Source of the DNA: Timema cristinae
Taxonomy: Eukaryota > Arthropoda > Insecta > Phasmatodea > Timematidae
Assembly: GCA_039000515.1 (NCBI GenBank)
Contig: JBCFYV010011135.1
Coordinates: forward strand, 21,354,927-21,418,926
Reading direction: 5' to 3'
Length of the DNA stretch: 64,000 nt
A program made the position numbers and the translations under genes. The notes beneath the pieces are model-generated. The model was not told the origin of the DNA. It saw nothing but the letters and a program-made list of their open reading frames with translations, and did no database searches. Shown piece after piece: positions 36,673 through 47,783 of the stretch; positions within the stretch are counted from its first letter, which is position 1; the number at the start of each line of letters is the position of its first letter.

Positions 36673-36819
36673 TTATTATTAGCACCGCGTCTTGCTACCC
36701 ATTCGGGTTATACGCACTTACGCTAATGTGTAATGGTAGGATGACTGTGAGATGAAATGGAGGACCTACAGTTTAACGTGGAATCCGAACCACAGTGGAG
36801 GCCTGGCATTCCCCACGTT
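36673..36819 (-). repeat. SINE family C, 5'-truncated, with target duplication
   Basis: The shared tail and body without the tRNA head, flanked by the 12-bp repeat ATACAGATATCA (36661-36672 and 36820-36831). It ends about 55 bp from exon 2 of unit 3, on the donor side. Confidence 0.85.
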
Positions 36820-36874
36820 ATACAGATATCAATGTTTGGCTGGTAAATAATATATCTTCAATTTGGTACACTAC

Positions 36875-36943
36875 CTCATTTCGCAGAACACCATCCTTTG
36901 TGCGTCTAATTAACTTGTGAACCAGTAGAGCTGTCTTGTTTGC
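36875..36943 (-). CDS. Gustatory receptor unit 3, shared exon 2
   Basis: A 23-codon exon reading ANKTALLVHKLIRRTKDGVL then RNE. The acceptor is TTTAAG and the donor GTAGT on the reverse strand, phase 0. It takes up directly after the S-T-M-S-E end of a first exon. It is the only exon 2 downstream of the three unit 3 first exons, which is the basis for the shared-exon model. Confidence 0.87.
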
Positions 36944-37485
36944 CTTAAACAAAAACACCCATCATTAATATAAAATACATATTTAATCCAGATACATTTT
37001 ATTTTTATTTTAAAATGACATTTTGACACTGGAATAAAACCCAGGACTTTTGGCTTAGTTCAACAATGTTCTTAACACTGAGTTGTCCAATGTATTCCGT
37101 TTCCACGATAATACTTTACACATTATTTTTAAGCATAATAAGTGAGAGGCGTGCAGAAATTGCGAGATACTTATGAGAGATTAATTAAGATAACGAACTA
37201 GAAGGAAACGCAACCACATTAAGATCGGGATAACTTATGCTGCCAATAGTATAATGACAACTTTACGAATGCACATCTCCATTATAATATTCTTTAAAAT
37301 AAAAATTTACACCTGGAAACATAATGATAATACAAATATGTTCTAGCCACTTATATATCCAGGAATCATCCACCATATGCCCAATGTACAATTCAAATAA
37401 ATATTGAGTAAATAAATATAGCGGCAACTTATCCGAACGTGTGATATGAAGATATATTTAATAATTGTTTATATTTGAAATAGTT

Positions 37486-37489
<4 letters not shown>

Positions 37490-37573
<84 letters not shown>

Positions 37574-37853
37574 GGACTAAGTCTTACTACTCGTTAGGGT
37601 TTTACGCTCTTACGCTTTTGATTAATGGTAGGGTGATTGCGAGATAAAATGGAGGACCTACAGTTTAACGTGGAATCCAAACCACGGTGGAGGCCTGGCA
37701 TTTCCACACATTCACAAGTTGTGATTAATACAAATCTTGTCAGAGGTGAAGGAAGGGTTTGGTAATCAGATAAATCTGTGCCGGGATTGAGGATAGAATC
37801 CCGGACCCCCAGCACAGAAGTCTGACACCTCACCCCTAGACCACCAGGTCACC
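37490..37853 (-). repeat. SINE family C, full length, with long AAT/ATT tail
   Basis: Reverse-strand copy with a palindromic AAT-then-ATT microsatellite (37490-37573) as its tail, then the shared 3' end, body and tRNA-like head (B-box complement near 37790, GGTCACC end). It lies in intron 1 of unit 3. The poly-Asn/Ile open frame at 37465-37647 comes from the microsatellite. Confidence 0.82.
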
Positions 37854-38911
37854 GAAAATTATTTTAGTGCAGGTACAAGCATTTAAAAATATGATCAACA
37901 CATTGCACAATCATTTTCCCTGTTGATGTCAATATCCCGGTCACATATAAATAAACTCTACACTGGTTTATATACATATATATTTTTAGCACAACTTGAA
38001 AATCTTCAAGTTATACTTATGTGATCTAACTATGATAATTAGTCAGGGATGATAAATATTGAATATATATTCAGTGTACACGAATTTTCAAGGAGAATAG
38101 TAATTGGCAATCTAATTTAACAAGATAAACGCCTTAGACGATGCGGAAACCGGGGCAATTTGTATAATATTAATCTCGCTAATCCATAAAATTATTTAAA
38201 ATATTAGCTACTAATAAAACAAGAATTAGTTTCTGGACAGCAAACAATTTTAACACATACTCTGTAATAATTCTTAGTTTATATTTGAAGGCGGAAAGTA
38301 AAAATATTTAAAATACATGTACTTTTACCCAAACTATTTTACTCCTCTATGTAAACTGGTCAGACTGACACCACATAAATAGGAAATACGTTAATATTAA
38401 ACTTTATAACAAAACGTACAATTTGCTTGTCTCTCATTAATACCCCCTCCCTAAGACATGTTAACTGTCACTCTAAGTTAAATACGCCTTTCTATGGTTT
38501 TGACTTTAAACTTAAAGAGAAAATGAGAGATCCCTACACAATGTGACATAATAATTACTCATTATTGCTTACTGCTAAGTACTTATTGGCATTCGTAAAA
38601 TTTACAAATTTCACAACGTAACAAAAGATCTTAGTAAAAGTAACAATGGAAAATTTATAAATAACATTTCAATTAAGTACCGTCTGGAATGCAATTTTAA
38701 AAAGGAATTATAAAATGTATATACTTTTAATAAAATATCGGAAAGTTTATCAAACTAAATGCTTATATTTTCCAATTCTTGTTCTTGATCCTAGGCATTT
38801 TATTTTTAAAGTTTCTGTTCCAGTATTGACTCTTAAAAAAACGTTTAATTTCAGTTATAAGAACTGGTTTTAACTAGACCACTGGCTTTTAACACCAATG
38901 ATTGTGCTCAC

Positions 38912-39802
38912 CTCTGACATTGTTGACTCGCTAGCGGTTAGGCTTGAAAAAAGGTGGCTAACGTTGAGAATCATCCACGACAAATAAATTATCAGGCTTA
39001 TAATCTTTTTGCCACTGGTATAACATAACGAACATGTGTATATGCCTGAAAGTGGAGCTGGTGGAAGTGATGAAGATGGACGTTACCGATGCCAACACTT
39101 GTACGGAGTAGGCGGCGTTGACAAGACGAGCCACGCCGACAATTCCTGCACGGTGCTGTGACCACAAAACCACCTCCTCCCACTTCACGACGGAATAGCA
39201 CAGTCTCAGATTTATGTGAGAGAGGTGTTCTCTTATCGCCAGAACTAAGAATATGAAATGGATCTGGACGAGATATATTGAGAATTCCAAAAATATAAAG
39301 ATGAAAAATTTAAAGTTACTACTGTAAAAATTGTAGAAGTATAACATCACTAGATAGCTGTTGCCCGCGGCTTTTCTCGCGTGGAATTTGATTATATACA
39401 AATACGAAAATATACATATGTATTTTCAATTTAACTTAAAATATTACGTTACGTTGATGACCATAACTTGACCTCAGATCAAAAATAGTGCAAGTCCGAT
39501 ACAAACTTTCACCCCCTTTTTCATCCCTTATTAAATAAAATTTCCAAAATTCCTGAAACACGTATTTATTTGTTTTACGTCGATAACCGAAATACAAAAT
39601 TTTGTTTATGTAACTTTAAAAATGACGGACTTTTATACATATTATCATACATATTATCATCCAAATTATCATCCCCTATTTTGACCCCTTTGGGGTGGAA
39701 TTTTCTAAAATCCTTTCTTAGTGGGTGCCTACATAACAAAATGAATATACAGTCCGAATTTCATGCTTGTAGCCTTGATAGTTTGCGTTCGGCGATGATG
39801 AA

Positions 39803-39836
<34 letters not shown>

Positions 39837-40346
39837 AGTCAGTCAGTCAGTCAGTCAGTCAGTCAGTCAGTCAGTCAGTCAGTCAGTCAGTCAGTCAGGA
39901 CATGTTATTTTATAAGTATAGATTACTAATATAACCCCAAATGCCAAGTATTTATAGCAAACTTTCTTAGGACGATCATAGTTAAATGACACTGTTTGGA
40001 TATAATTTTCCAAATAGGAAATCTTTGCTATAATGCTATCAACACTTGAATGGTAAAATGCACAGCTGAACATTACCAGGATGTAAGACGAAATGAATAT
40101 GAGACCCAAAAAGGTGCCAGAAATGTTCTTTATGTTTGAAATACTAAAATATCGATGCAACATAATCCTTAAACTCATTGAAGATATTATTATTGGAAAA
40201 ATAACTTTATAAGACATTCTTAAAATGTTAGCTAGAGATTTAAAAGAAGGATCGTATCTATCAAAAGAAAATATTCCACAAATTACTGAGATACAGTTAA
40301 GAAATGTCAGGTTTGAACGTAGTTCCATCTTGAATGCTGGTTGCAA
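38912..40346 (-). pseudogene. Gustatory receptor unit 3, first exon c, split by Helitron
   Basis: Large first exon interrupted by a 573-bp Helitron (39350-39922). Without the insertion it is 862 bp, against 867 bp in its closest paralog at 44066-44932. The start is MQPAFKMELRSNLTFLNCIS at 40344-40346, with a second possible start six codons later. The N-terminal half is open to K-Y-L-A-F-G-V-I-L-V, where the Helitron enters. The second half resumes at LYFYNFYSSNFK and is open through K-W-E-E-V-V-L-W to Q-W-Q-K. A 5-bp deletion near 39000-39010 (relative to Q-W-Q-K-D-E-I-I-G) then shifts the frame, after which the ending A-S-E-S-T-M-S-E and GTGAG donor are intact. The two lesions make it a clear pseudo-exon. 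Confidence 0.88.
39350..39922 (-). mobile_element. Non-autonomous Helitron, copy 3, inside a GR exon
   Basis: Same family as 9258-9750 and 20063-20538: reverse-strand 5' TCTATACTT, 3' AGCTATCTAG, subterminal hairpin, insertion between A and T. The undisturbed paralog at about 44512-44516 reads straight across the junction, giving an empty-site control. This copy has an expanded CAGT tetranucleotide tract (about 39803-39898). The open frame 39570-39929 is inside it and is not a gene. Confidence 0.88.
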
Positions 40347-40386
40347 GACTAAATGGAGGAATATTGATATTTACTTCAAACACCTA

Positions 40387-40396
40387 CTTATATAAA
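40387..40396 (-). promoter_or_regulatory. TATA-like element of first exon c
   Basis: The reverse strand reads TTTATATAAG about 41-50 bp upstream of the exon c start codon. The same sequence at the same spacing is found upstream of exon b (44973-44982), within a conserved upstream block. Its function is inferred. Confidence 0.4.
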
Positions 40397-40639
40397 ACTT
40401 AATCCATTTAAAATCATTCTATTAGATTAATATCTAATTAAGTAACCTAATTTAGTTATGGAACATTTAAAAGAGTTTACAATTAAAATGTTGTAAAACT
40501 CAAATTTTGTTTTGGACATGATTTCAATATTTAACATCATTATCGTTATTTGTTTCAAAACAATTAACTGAATAATATTTTTAATAATAAGGTTTTATTT
40601 GTCCTTTATAAATTAATTATAATGTAAAACCTAATTATA

Positions 40640-42130
40640 AAAGACCCTATTATAGTGGACGTCGTTTATAATGGACAGTTAAAAAATTGTGTTAATAATA
40701 AGAATGATCATTTTTATCTGACGAGTTTTACATTTCCAAGCAAGCGATTAAACATCGATCGTTGTTTTGTTTTGCGTAAACATGGATGTGCTGCATGACT
40801 CAAACCGCTAGACGATCAGACAGGTCATTGATTGAAATTGATCAAATTACCGATCAACACCGGTGCTTGTAACCGGTTCTTTTTTGTTCAGTATTCGTCA
40901 ATTATTGGTAAATTATTACTCAGTTATTGGTCGCATGCTGACACTTATTAGTTTTTTTAACTAAATTTAGAATCATGTCGTTTAGTAAACCTAGTGTATT
41001 ACAGAAATGTAAACATAAACTCTTAAGTCTTCACGATAAACTGTTGTTACGCTGAATGATGCAGTCTACAAGGTGTTTTCTCAGCTTAGTTCATCTGGGC
41101 TAGCTGTTCGAGGAATATAAATTCAAGCAGCTGCTGAAAGGCCTAAACAGATGGGACTTAAACAATTTAAAGCGAGTTCTGGTTGGCTGTTTGGATTTCA
41201 TCGACGCCAACACATTTCAAAAAAGAAAATTTGTGGGGGAATTTGAGTGAAGATTTTGAAGCTGTTGAGCCATTTAGATAAAGCTGAATTATGTGAATAA
41301 AAACTAGGGTTATCAGTCAAGCCAAACTTATCATATTGACGCAACTGGATTGTATTGAAGAAATCTATCTGACGATACTCAAGCTTCAAAAGCTTAGAAA
41401 ACGTAAACCTGCCAGAAAAATAAGCCAAGACCGTATGTCAGCTATACTGTGTGCAAATGCAGATCGTAGCCATTTGCTTAAAACATATATCGTAAGTAAA
41501 AGCAAAAATCCTAAGATACTAAAATTTTTTGGACAATTTTCCAGTACATTACTATAGTACTCGCACTGCATGGTTTACAACTAAAATAACAATCGATTGG
41601 TTTCATACAAACGCTGTACCAGTGATTAAATAACGCCAGTTTAAACATTAATAAAGTCCCCATAAGATGAAGTAAAGGCCCTGGTACTTTAAATAATGCA
41701 GCAACTCATCCTGATGAGAACAAACTCTGCAGTAAAGATAATAATATCAAGTGTATGTTCCTGGCACCCAAAACAATAACCGTGTTCCAGCCGATGGACC
41801 AAAGCGGTTGTATAAAAGGAAATTTCTTAGTGAAATCCTAGAGGTTGAAGAGCCATCCGCTGATGAAGACAAAAGGGGATAACAGACTCTTCAAAATTTA
41901 AAGTCATACACCATTCGAACCACTATTTACAACTTTATTGTTGCCGTAAAATAAATGAAACCAATGAATTTGGCAAGGACATGGAAAAAGCTTTTGTATA
42001 GTTAAGAAACAACTCCTGAATTAAAAAAACTTGAGAAAGAAGGCTACCGTGACACACTGCAGATTTCCGAAAAATGTTGACATGACTTAAAAGTATGTGA
42101 TCATTAAAGTTAATAAAAAATTGCACTCAT
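40640..42130 (+). pseudogene. pogo/Tigger-like transposase fossil
   Basis: Decayed DNA transposon on the plus strand. Near 41085-41240 the translation gives SGLAVRGI, then QFKASSGWLFGFHRRQHISK, the CENP-B/Tc5-type DNA-binding domain of pogo-Tigger transposases. From about 41335 to 41640 there are DDE-domain landmarks: DDTQASKA, then RKPARKISQDRMSAILCANA, LKTYIVSKSKNPKI and AWFTTKITIDWFHTN, spread over shifting frames. Near 40645 CCTATTATAGTGGAC and TTATAATGGACAG resemble Tigger terminal sequence. Many frameshifts and stops. The right end was not found. It lies between first exons c and b of GR unit 3. Confidence 0.75.
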
Positions 42131-42859
42131 CCAGTATATTGAGTATCCATTTTAGAGAAGTCAATTTTTAAATTTCAATTAATTCATAATTTTCCTGAAA
42201 GTTTGAGGACATACCTCTGAGAATGAAAAGAACCCTTCTATTACTTGTCTAAAAGTGGGTCAGAATATTTTGGAACATCCTTCAGACAATACCTCTTGTA
42301 AGTATAGATGTAGGGAGAGAGTTTTTTCAATACGAATTATATTTAATTACAGTGAATACTAGTTTAAGATGAAAGCAAGAATTAGTAAAACAACACCTTA
42401 AGAGTTTCCTCTTGCCAATTACGAGAAAAAATTAATAGATTGTTATATTTGAGTTAATGACTAAATACAAATATATATTGAATTTCAATTAGATGTACTT
42501 AAAAAATCTCCATTTTAATCTGACTAAGATTGAAATTTGGCATTCAATAGATACAAGGGAAAATTTAAAAACAGAATTCCTGGTAGAATTAACATGCCCT
42601 TTTGCACAAGATTATGTAAATTGGGTGTGAATGGCAATGGGAAGTCACCACACTTATCATTATGTGGTATTTCTACCAGATGGTCCAGGAAACACTAGAC
42701 AGCCACAGGGCTGAGTCCATGCCCAGCTATGAATGGATAGAAATCACCTAAAGATAACCTTCTTGTTTTTAACTTATTAATATGAAGAAGGAGCGACTAC
42801 TATACACGTATCTACTAATTTACAGGGTAATTTGTTATAATACCTGTGGTAATTACGCG

Positions 42860-43340
42860 CTGAATTGTACCTGTTGGATGTCACTTAACAGTCGCTTTTG
42901 AAATACATAATGGTTTGAAACAAGGAGATGCACTTTCCCACTTATTTTTGCTCATCATAGAATATGTTATCAAGGTAATGTTATATAGTTAAGAAGAGTT
43001 GTCATTAAAAGGTACAATGAAACTATTAGTACGAGTTGATTTGTTGGGCAATATTATGGAAGGTGTGGCAATAAATTCAGAAATTGTATTACAAGTTAGA
43101 TCGGAGAGAGGTTCAAAAGTGAAAACAGAAATAACTAGATATTTGATCACATATAGAACATAGCTCAAGGATAAAAATTTAGATAATACTTTAAGCAACA
43201 TATCATGTGGGAAGGTATAGTCAGTTTAAATATTTAGGGAAAAAAAGTTTACAAGGTAGCATATAAGATAGTAAATTGGAATTTAGGAAAAGAATATGGT
43301 CTAAGTTGACATAAGAGTTATTCCTTATTACCATGTAGCC
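42860..43340 (+). mobile_element. LINE reverse transcriptase fragment
   Basis: At about 42909-42970 the plus strand translates to NGLKQGDALSHLFLLIIEYV, the G-L-K-Q-G-D-x-L-S-P-L-L-F block of non-LTR reverse transcriptases. The following sequence is decayed, with weak resemblance to the rest of the palm region. It is an old fragment. Confidence 0.6.
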
Positions 43341-44065
43341 ACCAAATCAGGTTGGATAATTTTAATTTCCTCCATCTATTAAATTATTAGCCACTCATTA
43401 AAAAAAGGCATGAAATTAACACATTCTATGGAATACTTCTTACTTGTGATTTGAAGGCAGAGTGTGAAAATGTTTAAAAAACGTGTACCTTCACCCATAC
43501 CATTATATTTCTCGAAATAAAATGGTCAGTCTGACACCACATAAGTGTAACACGATCAAGTTTAAACTTTCGAACAAAGTGTACAAATGGCTTATCTCTC
43601 ATTACTACCCCCTCCCTAAGGTATGTTGACTGTCTCTCAAAGCTAAATACACATTACTACGATTTTAGCTTTTAACCAAAAGACTAAATGAGAAATTCCT
43701 ACACAATGTTACAATAATAATTCCTTATCTTTGCTAAATGCTCATTAGCACACTTAAAGTATCCAAATGTCACAACTTGACATAAGATCTAGGTAAAAAT
43801 AACAAGAGAAGATTTGTAAATAAAATCAATTTCTGAAATGCAAATTTAAAAAGGAATTTTAAAGTTTAGAAACTCTTCATAAAATACTAGAACGTTTATG
43901 AACCTGAATACTTATATTATCCAATTCCTGTGCTTGATCTTAGGTATTTTATTTTTAAAGTACCTGTTCCATTGCTGATTCTTTTAAAAAATATACGTTT
44001 AATTTCAGTTATAGTTTCTAGTTTCAATTCGACTACCTGGTTTTAACACCAATGATTGTGCTCAC

Positions 44066-44932
44066 CTCTGACATTGTTGACTCGCTAGCACTTAGGCTGG
44101 GTAAAAGATGACAAACGTTGAGAATCATCCACGACAAATAAATTATCAGGCCTATAATCTCATCTTTTTGCCACTGGTATAAAATAACAAACAAGTGTTT
44201 ATGCCTGAAAGTGGAGCTGGTGGAAGTGATGAAGATGGACGTTACCGATGCCAACACTTGTACGGAGTAGGCGGCGTTGACAAGACGAGCCACGCCGACA
44301 ATTCCTGCACGGTGCTGTGACCACACAACCACCTCCTCCCACTTCACGACGGAATTGCCCAGTCTCAGATTTATGTGAGAGAGGTGTTCTCTTATCGCCA
44401 GGACTAAGAATATGAAATTGATCTGGACGAGATAAATTGAGAATTCCATAAATACCAAGATGAAATAGTTAAAGTTACTCATATACCAATTGTAGAAGTT
44501 TAATATCATTACTAATATAAATCCAACTGCCAAGTATTTATAGCAAACTTTCTTAGGACGATCATAGTTAAATGACACTGTTTGGAAGAAATTTTCCAAA
44601 TAGGAAATCTTTGCTATAATGCTATCAACACTTGAATGGGAAATCGCACAGCTGAACATTACCAGCATATAAGAAAAAAGGAATGTGAAGTTAAAAATTG
44701 CGCCAGAAATGTTTTTTATGTTTAAAATACTAAACAATTCATGCTTTATAATATTTAAACTAATTGAAAATATTATGATTGGAAAAATAACTTGGTAAGA
44801 CATTCTTAAAATGTTAGCTAGAGATTTAAAAGAAGGATCGTATCTATCAAAAGAAAATATTCCACAAACTACTGAGATATAGTTAAGAAATGTCAGGTTT
44901 GAACGTAGTTTCATCTTGAATGTTGGTTGCAA
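44066..44932 (-). CDS. Gustatory receptor unit 3, first exon b (intact)
   Basis: An open large first exon of 289 codons. The start MQPTFKMKLRSNLTFLNYIS is at 44930-44932; Met-7 (MKLRS) aligns with the starts of the other copies and may be the real start. Hydrophobic stretches fit the first six helices: about residues 14-28, 44-62, 75-100, 133-158, 165-195, 220-245 and 255-280 (two of them may form one helix plus a re-entrant part). Conserved family blocks are YDRPKKVCYKYLAVGF, AIREHLSHINLRLGNSVVKW, WSQHRAGIVGVARLVNAAYS and the terminal SASESTMSE. The donor is GTGAG at 44064-44065, phase 0. No small exons lie between it and first exon c, so it must splice to 36875-36943, 30162-30251 and 29210-29356. 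That gives about 390 residues, normal for a GR. An odorant receptor is less likely given the C-terminal motif. Confidence 0.9.
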
Positions 44933-44972
44933 GACTAAATGGAGGAATATTGATATTTACTTTAAAAACCTA

Positions 44973-44982
44973 CTTATATAAA
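44973..44982 (-). promoter_or_regulatory. TATA-like element of first exon b
   Basis: The reverse strand reads TTTATATAAG 41-50 bp upstream of the exon b start, as before exon c. It suggests each large exon has its own promoter. Inferred only. Confidence 0.4.
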
Positions 44983-46241
44983 TTTTAATCCATTTAACAG
45001 CACTTTATTAGATTAATATCTAAATAAGTAACCTAATGGAAAGTTTTTAAATGTTCCAACACTATAATAAAAATCGTGTAAAACTCATATTTTGTCTTGG
45101 ACAGGAATTCAATATTTATCATCCGTTATTTGTATTGTCTGCAAAACTTTTAACTGAATAATATTTTCAATTTTAAAAATGTTATTTTTATAATTCAATT
45201 ATATTATCTTCCAAAAATTATACATTTGCTACGTTTTTAAAATGAATTCGTGCTCTGTAATTATTATATATATTATATGGTACTAAATACGAAGAATAAT
45301 TTTTAACTTTTCAGAAAAATCTGTTAAAAAATATATACACTATATTTTTTATATTACTATAAAAGGAAAATCACTTAATATGACATTTCAAAAGGCCATT
45401 CTTTGATACACAACTCTATGCTTTGTAATGTATTTGGGTGTCGAGATTTAAATTTGGTGATGCTATATAAGCAGTGGTAGAAGCTAGGTGATCACAAAGA
45501 ATAATATATAAATTAAAAAGCCTATAGAATCAGAAATGTTCTGTCGCAGATAAAGCCAATGGCTTACTTCAACTGACACAAAATAATGGATGCCCGCTAA
45601 CAGTTTACATATTATGTAGAGCATAGACCAATTAAATCTGCAATAATTTTATTTTTTATCGAGTAATAATAAATATATATTTTATATTAGCAATGTTACC
45701 GTACTTTCCCAGGGAATATAAAATAGCTGCTTCCGTAGTCAAAACCTAATATTTTGAAAATCTCATTTTAAAATTACAATGAAAGTATTTTATGCCAGTT
45801 CGGCAAGCATTTATAATTTGTTTGTAGATAATGTTGGTGGTTTTTTTCGGTTATTACAAATAAATTGGTGAACAGTCTCTAGAGAAACCAAAATAAAACT
45901 GGCCGTAATAAAACGTGGCCTCCTTAATTCAACACCAGTGGAACTAATTACCTTGCCCTAATCTTTATTAATAACTATGGAGAAGATTTTTTTATTGGAA
46001 CTAAATTGGTTTGAAAATAATTGAGATTTTGTTTGAAGAGAAAGTAATTAATGGGATGATACAGCTATCTCATTTTTCACAACCAGTGAGTATTAAAGCC
46101 TGTAAATGATATTTCCTATCAAAGACTGAATCTGTGGTAGGGTGACTTTTCCCATTTTAGGAGGGCTCATTATTTTACAGCCGCATAATTCGCGCACTCA
46201 ACTTTTAACGCAGTTTATTAGGATGCATCCACATTTATAAA
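44983..46241. other. Non-coding DNA upstream of first exon b
   Basis: AT-rich sequence between the exon b promoter region and a SINE. I see no exon, domain or clear repeat in it. The first part (to about 45060) is alignable with the region upstream of exon c. Confidence 0.45.
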
Positions 46242-46513
46242 TATTACTAGCACCGCGTCTTACTACCCGTTTGGGTTATACGCAATTACGCTAATGTGTA
46301 ATGGTAGGGTGATTGTGAGATGAAATGAAGGACCTACAGTTTAACGTGGAATCCGAACCACGGTGGAGGCCTGGCATTCTCCACATTCACAAGATGTCTT
46401 GTCAGAGGTGAAGGAAGGGTTTGGAAATCAGATAAATCTGTGCCGATACCGAGGATTGAACCCCGGCTGCCAGCACAGAAGTCTGACACCTTACCCCTAG
46501 ACCACCAGGTCAC
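46242..46513 (-). repeat. SINE family C, full length, with target duplication
   Basis: Reverse-strand copy: shared tail, family C body, and a tRNA-like head with a B box (the complement of GAGGATTGAACCCCGG). It is flanked by the 13-bp duplication CCACATTTATAAA (46229-46241 and 46514-46526). It split a copy of dispersed repeat R. The open frame 46334-46519 is not a gene. Confidence 0.88.
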
Positions 46514-46526
46514 CCACATTTATAAA

Positions 46527-46670
46527 CTTTCGCCAATAAAAAATGTGAATATTGACTATTGAGTCAAAAATGGATATAGATCATTGTTGTACAAACATTT
46601 CTCCCAAAAGGTTTAAGGTAAAACAATATAAACTCTTAGAGAATTAATTATATTTAATTACTCTATGGTA
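46527..46670. repeat. Dispersed repeat R, copy 2
   Basis: Counterpart of 11272-11425 in the same orientation, interrupted on its left by the family C SINE. Confidence 0.55.
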
Positions 46671-46920
46671 TTGGATAATTATTGCGTTGAAATTTAAATA
46701 ATATATCATTACAACTAAAGCTCACAAAATTGTATCAATATAGTTGCTAATATCTCAGAAACAGTTGGATTTATAAAAATATATTTCATATAAATGTTTT
46801 TTATTTTTAATAGTAGTACAATTTTGCAATTATACGGAATATTCTGCTTCTAAAAAGTACCCTAAAATTAATTTTCATGGTAAAATGAAAATAGACAGTT
46901 TATTTATAATCTTAATCAAC

Positions 46921-47600
46921 ACCTAGATACGAATTTTAATCAAAATCGTTAAAGCCGATTTTGAGAAAATCGACTTTTTATCTTTTCGCCCTTTCTTAAA
47001 CTACTCTTAATTTTAAGTTTAAACAGACACACAGACAGACGTCATTGCAAATATCACTTTTTTAGGGTTTGGGGGGTCTTGAGACGTCGACTTCCATCAA
47101 CATTTCAGGTTAGATTTTCTTTTGCGGTCCCACTACTTTTATGTTTTGTGTTCGAAAAGTTAAAAAATATATATATTTACGTATAGCTTGAAAATTATTG
47201 GTTTTATAAAAATATGCTTCTTATAAAATATTTGTATTATATAGAGACCTACATATTGGTAACGATAAGTAATTTCATATCGCAAATAGTTTAGGAGATA
47301 TTATGAAAAAATATAATTCACTTCAGTAAACTACCCTCAATTATAGGGTTAGATATCCAATTAAAAAAATTCCTCGGGGTAACCCTATGAAAAGCATATA
47401 TACCAAGTTTAAGACCGATCGGTAAAATAGTTTAGGCTCTAGTTGGAGGTGCAGATAGATAGACAGACGGAAAGTCAAAAAACACTTTTTTTGATTCGGA
47501 GGGGGGAGGGGGGGCAATGATTCATCAACATCTTTAGTCAAAATTTTTTGGACGATCACTATACTTTCTTTACCTGTAAGATAGCGGGAAAGTAAAAAAA
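46921..47600. repeat. Dispersed repeat Q, copy 2
   Basis: Counterpart of 24685-25255. Part of the sequence (AATCAAAATCGTTAAA and CGATTTTGAGAAAATCGACT-like) is repeated out of order, which suggests a longer element with internal duplication. Confidence 0.6.
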
Positions 47601-47783
47601 GAGTTATAAAATCTAGAACTGAGGAGAACTTTTATAAAGCTTATGGAATTATCTTTTTATTTTTAATCTTGTTGTTTATCTTAGACATTTGTTGGGGGTT
47701 TAGTATAAAATAACGGTTGGATCCAGTTATCAGTTCTATTTCCAGTTCTACTAGGTGGTTATAACACACTTAAGTTTACTTAC

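Larger units (their letters stand above)
30252..36874. other. Intron 2 of GR unit 3, repeat-filled
   Basis: A 6.6-kb intron with no supported gene. From 30900 to 31560 is AT-rich DNA with reiterated CTAAATA(G/T)C and AAAATTT words and no clear repeat structure. It then holds an inverted-repeat element (31.8 kb), two adjacent foldback elements (32.6-33.4 kb), a minisatellite (33.6 kb) and several SINEs, listed separately. Confidence 0.5.

Noticed and set aside
37465..37647. Poly-Asn/Ile open frame
   Set aside because: It is the AAT/ATT tail of a SINE.
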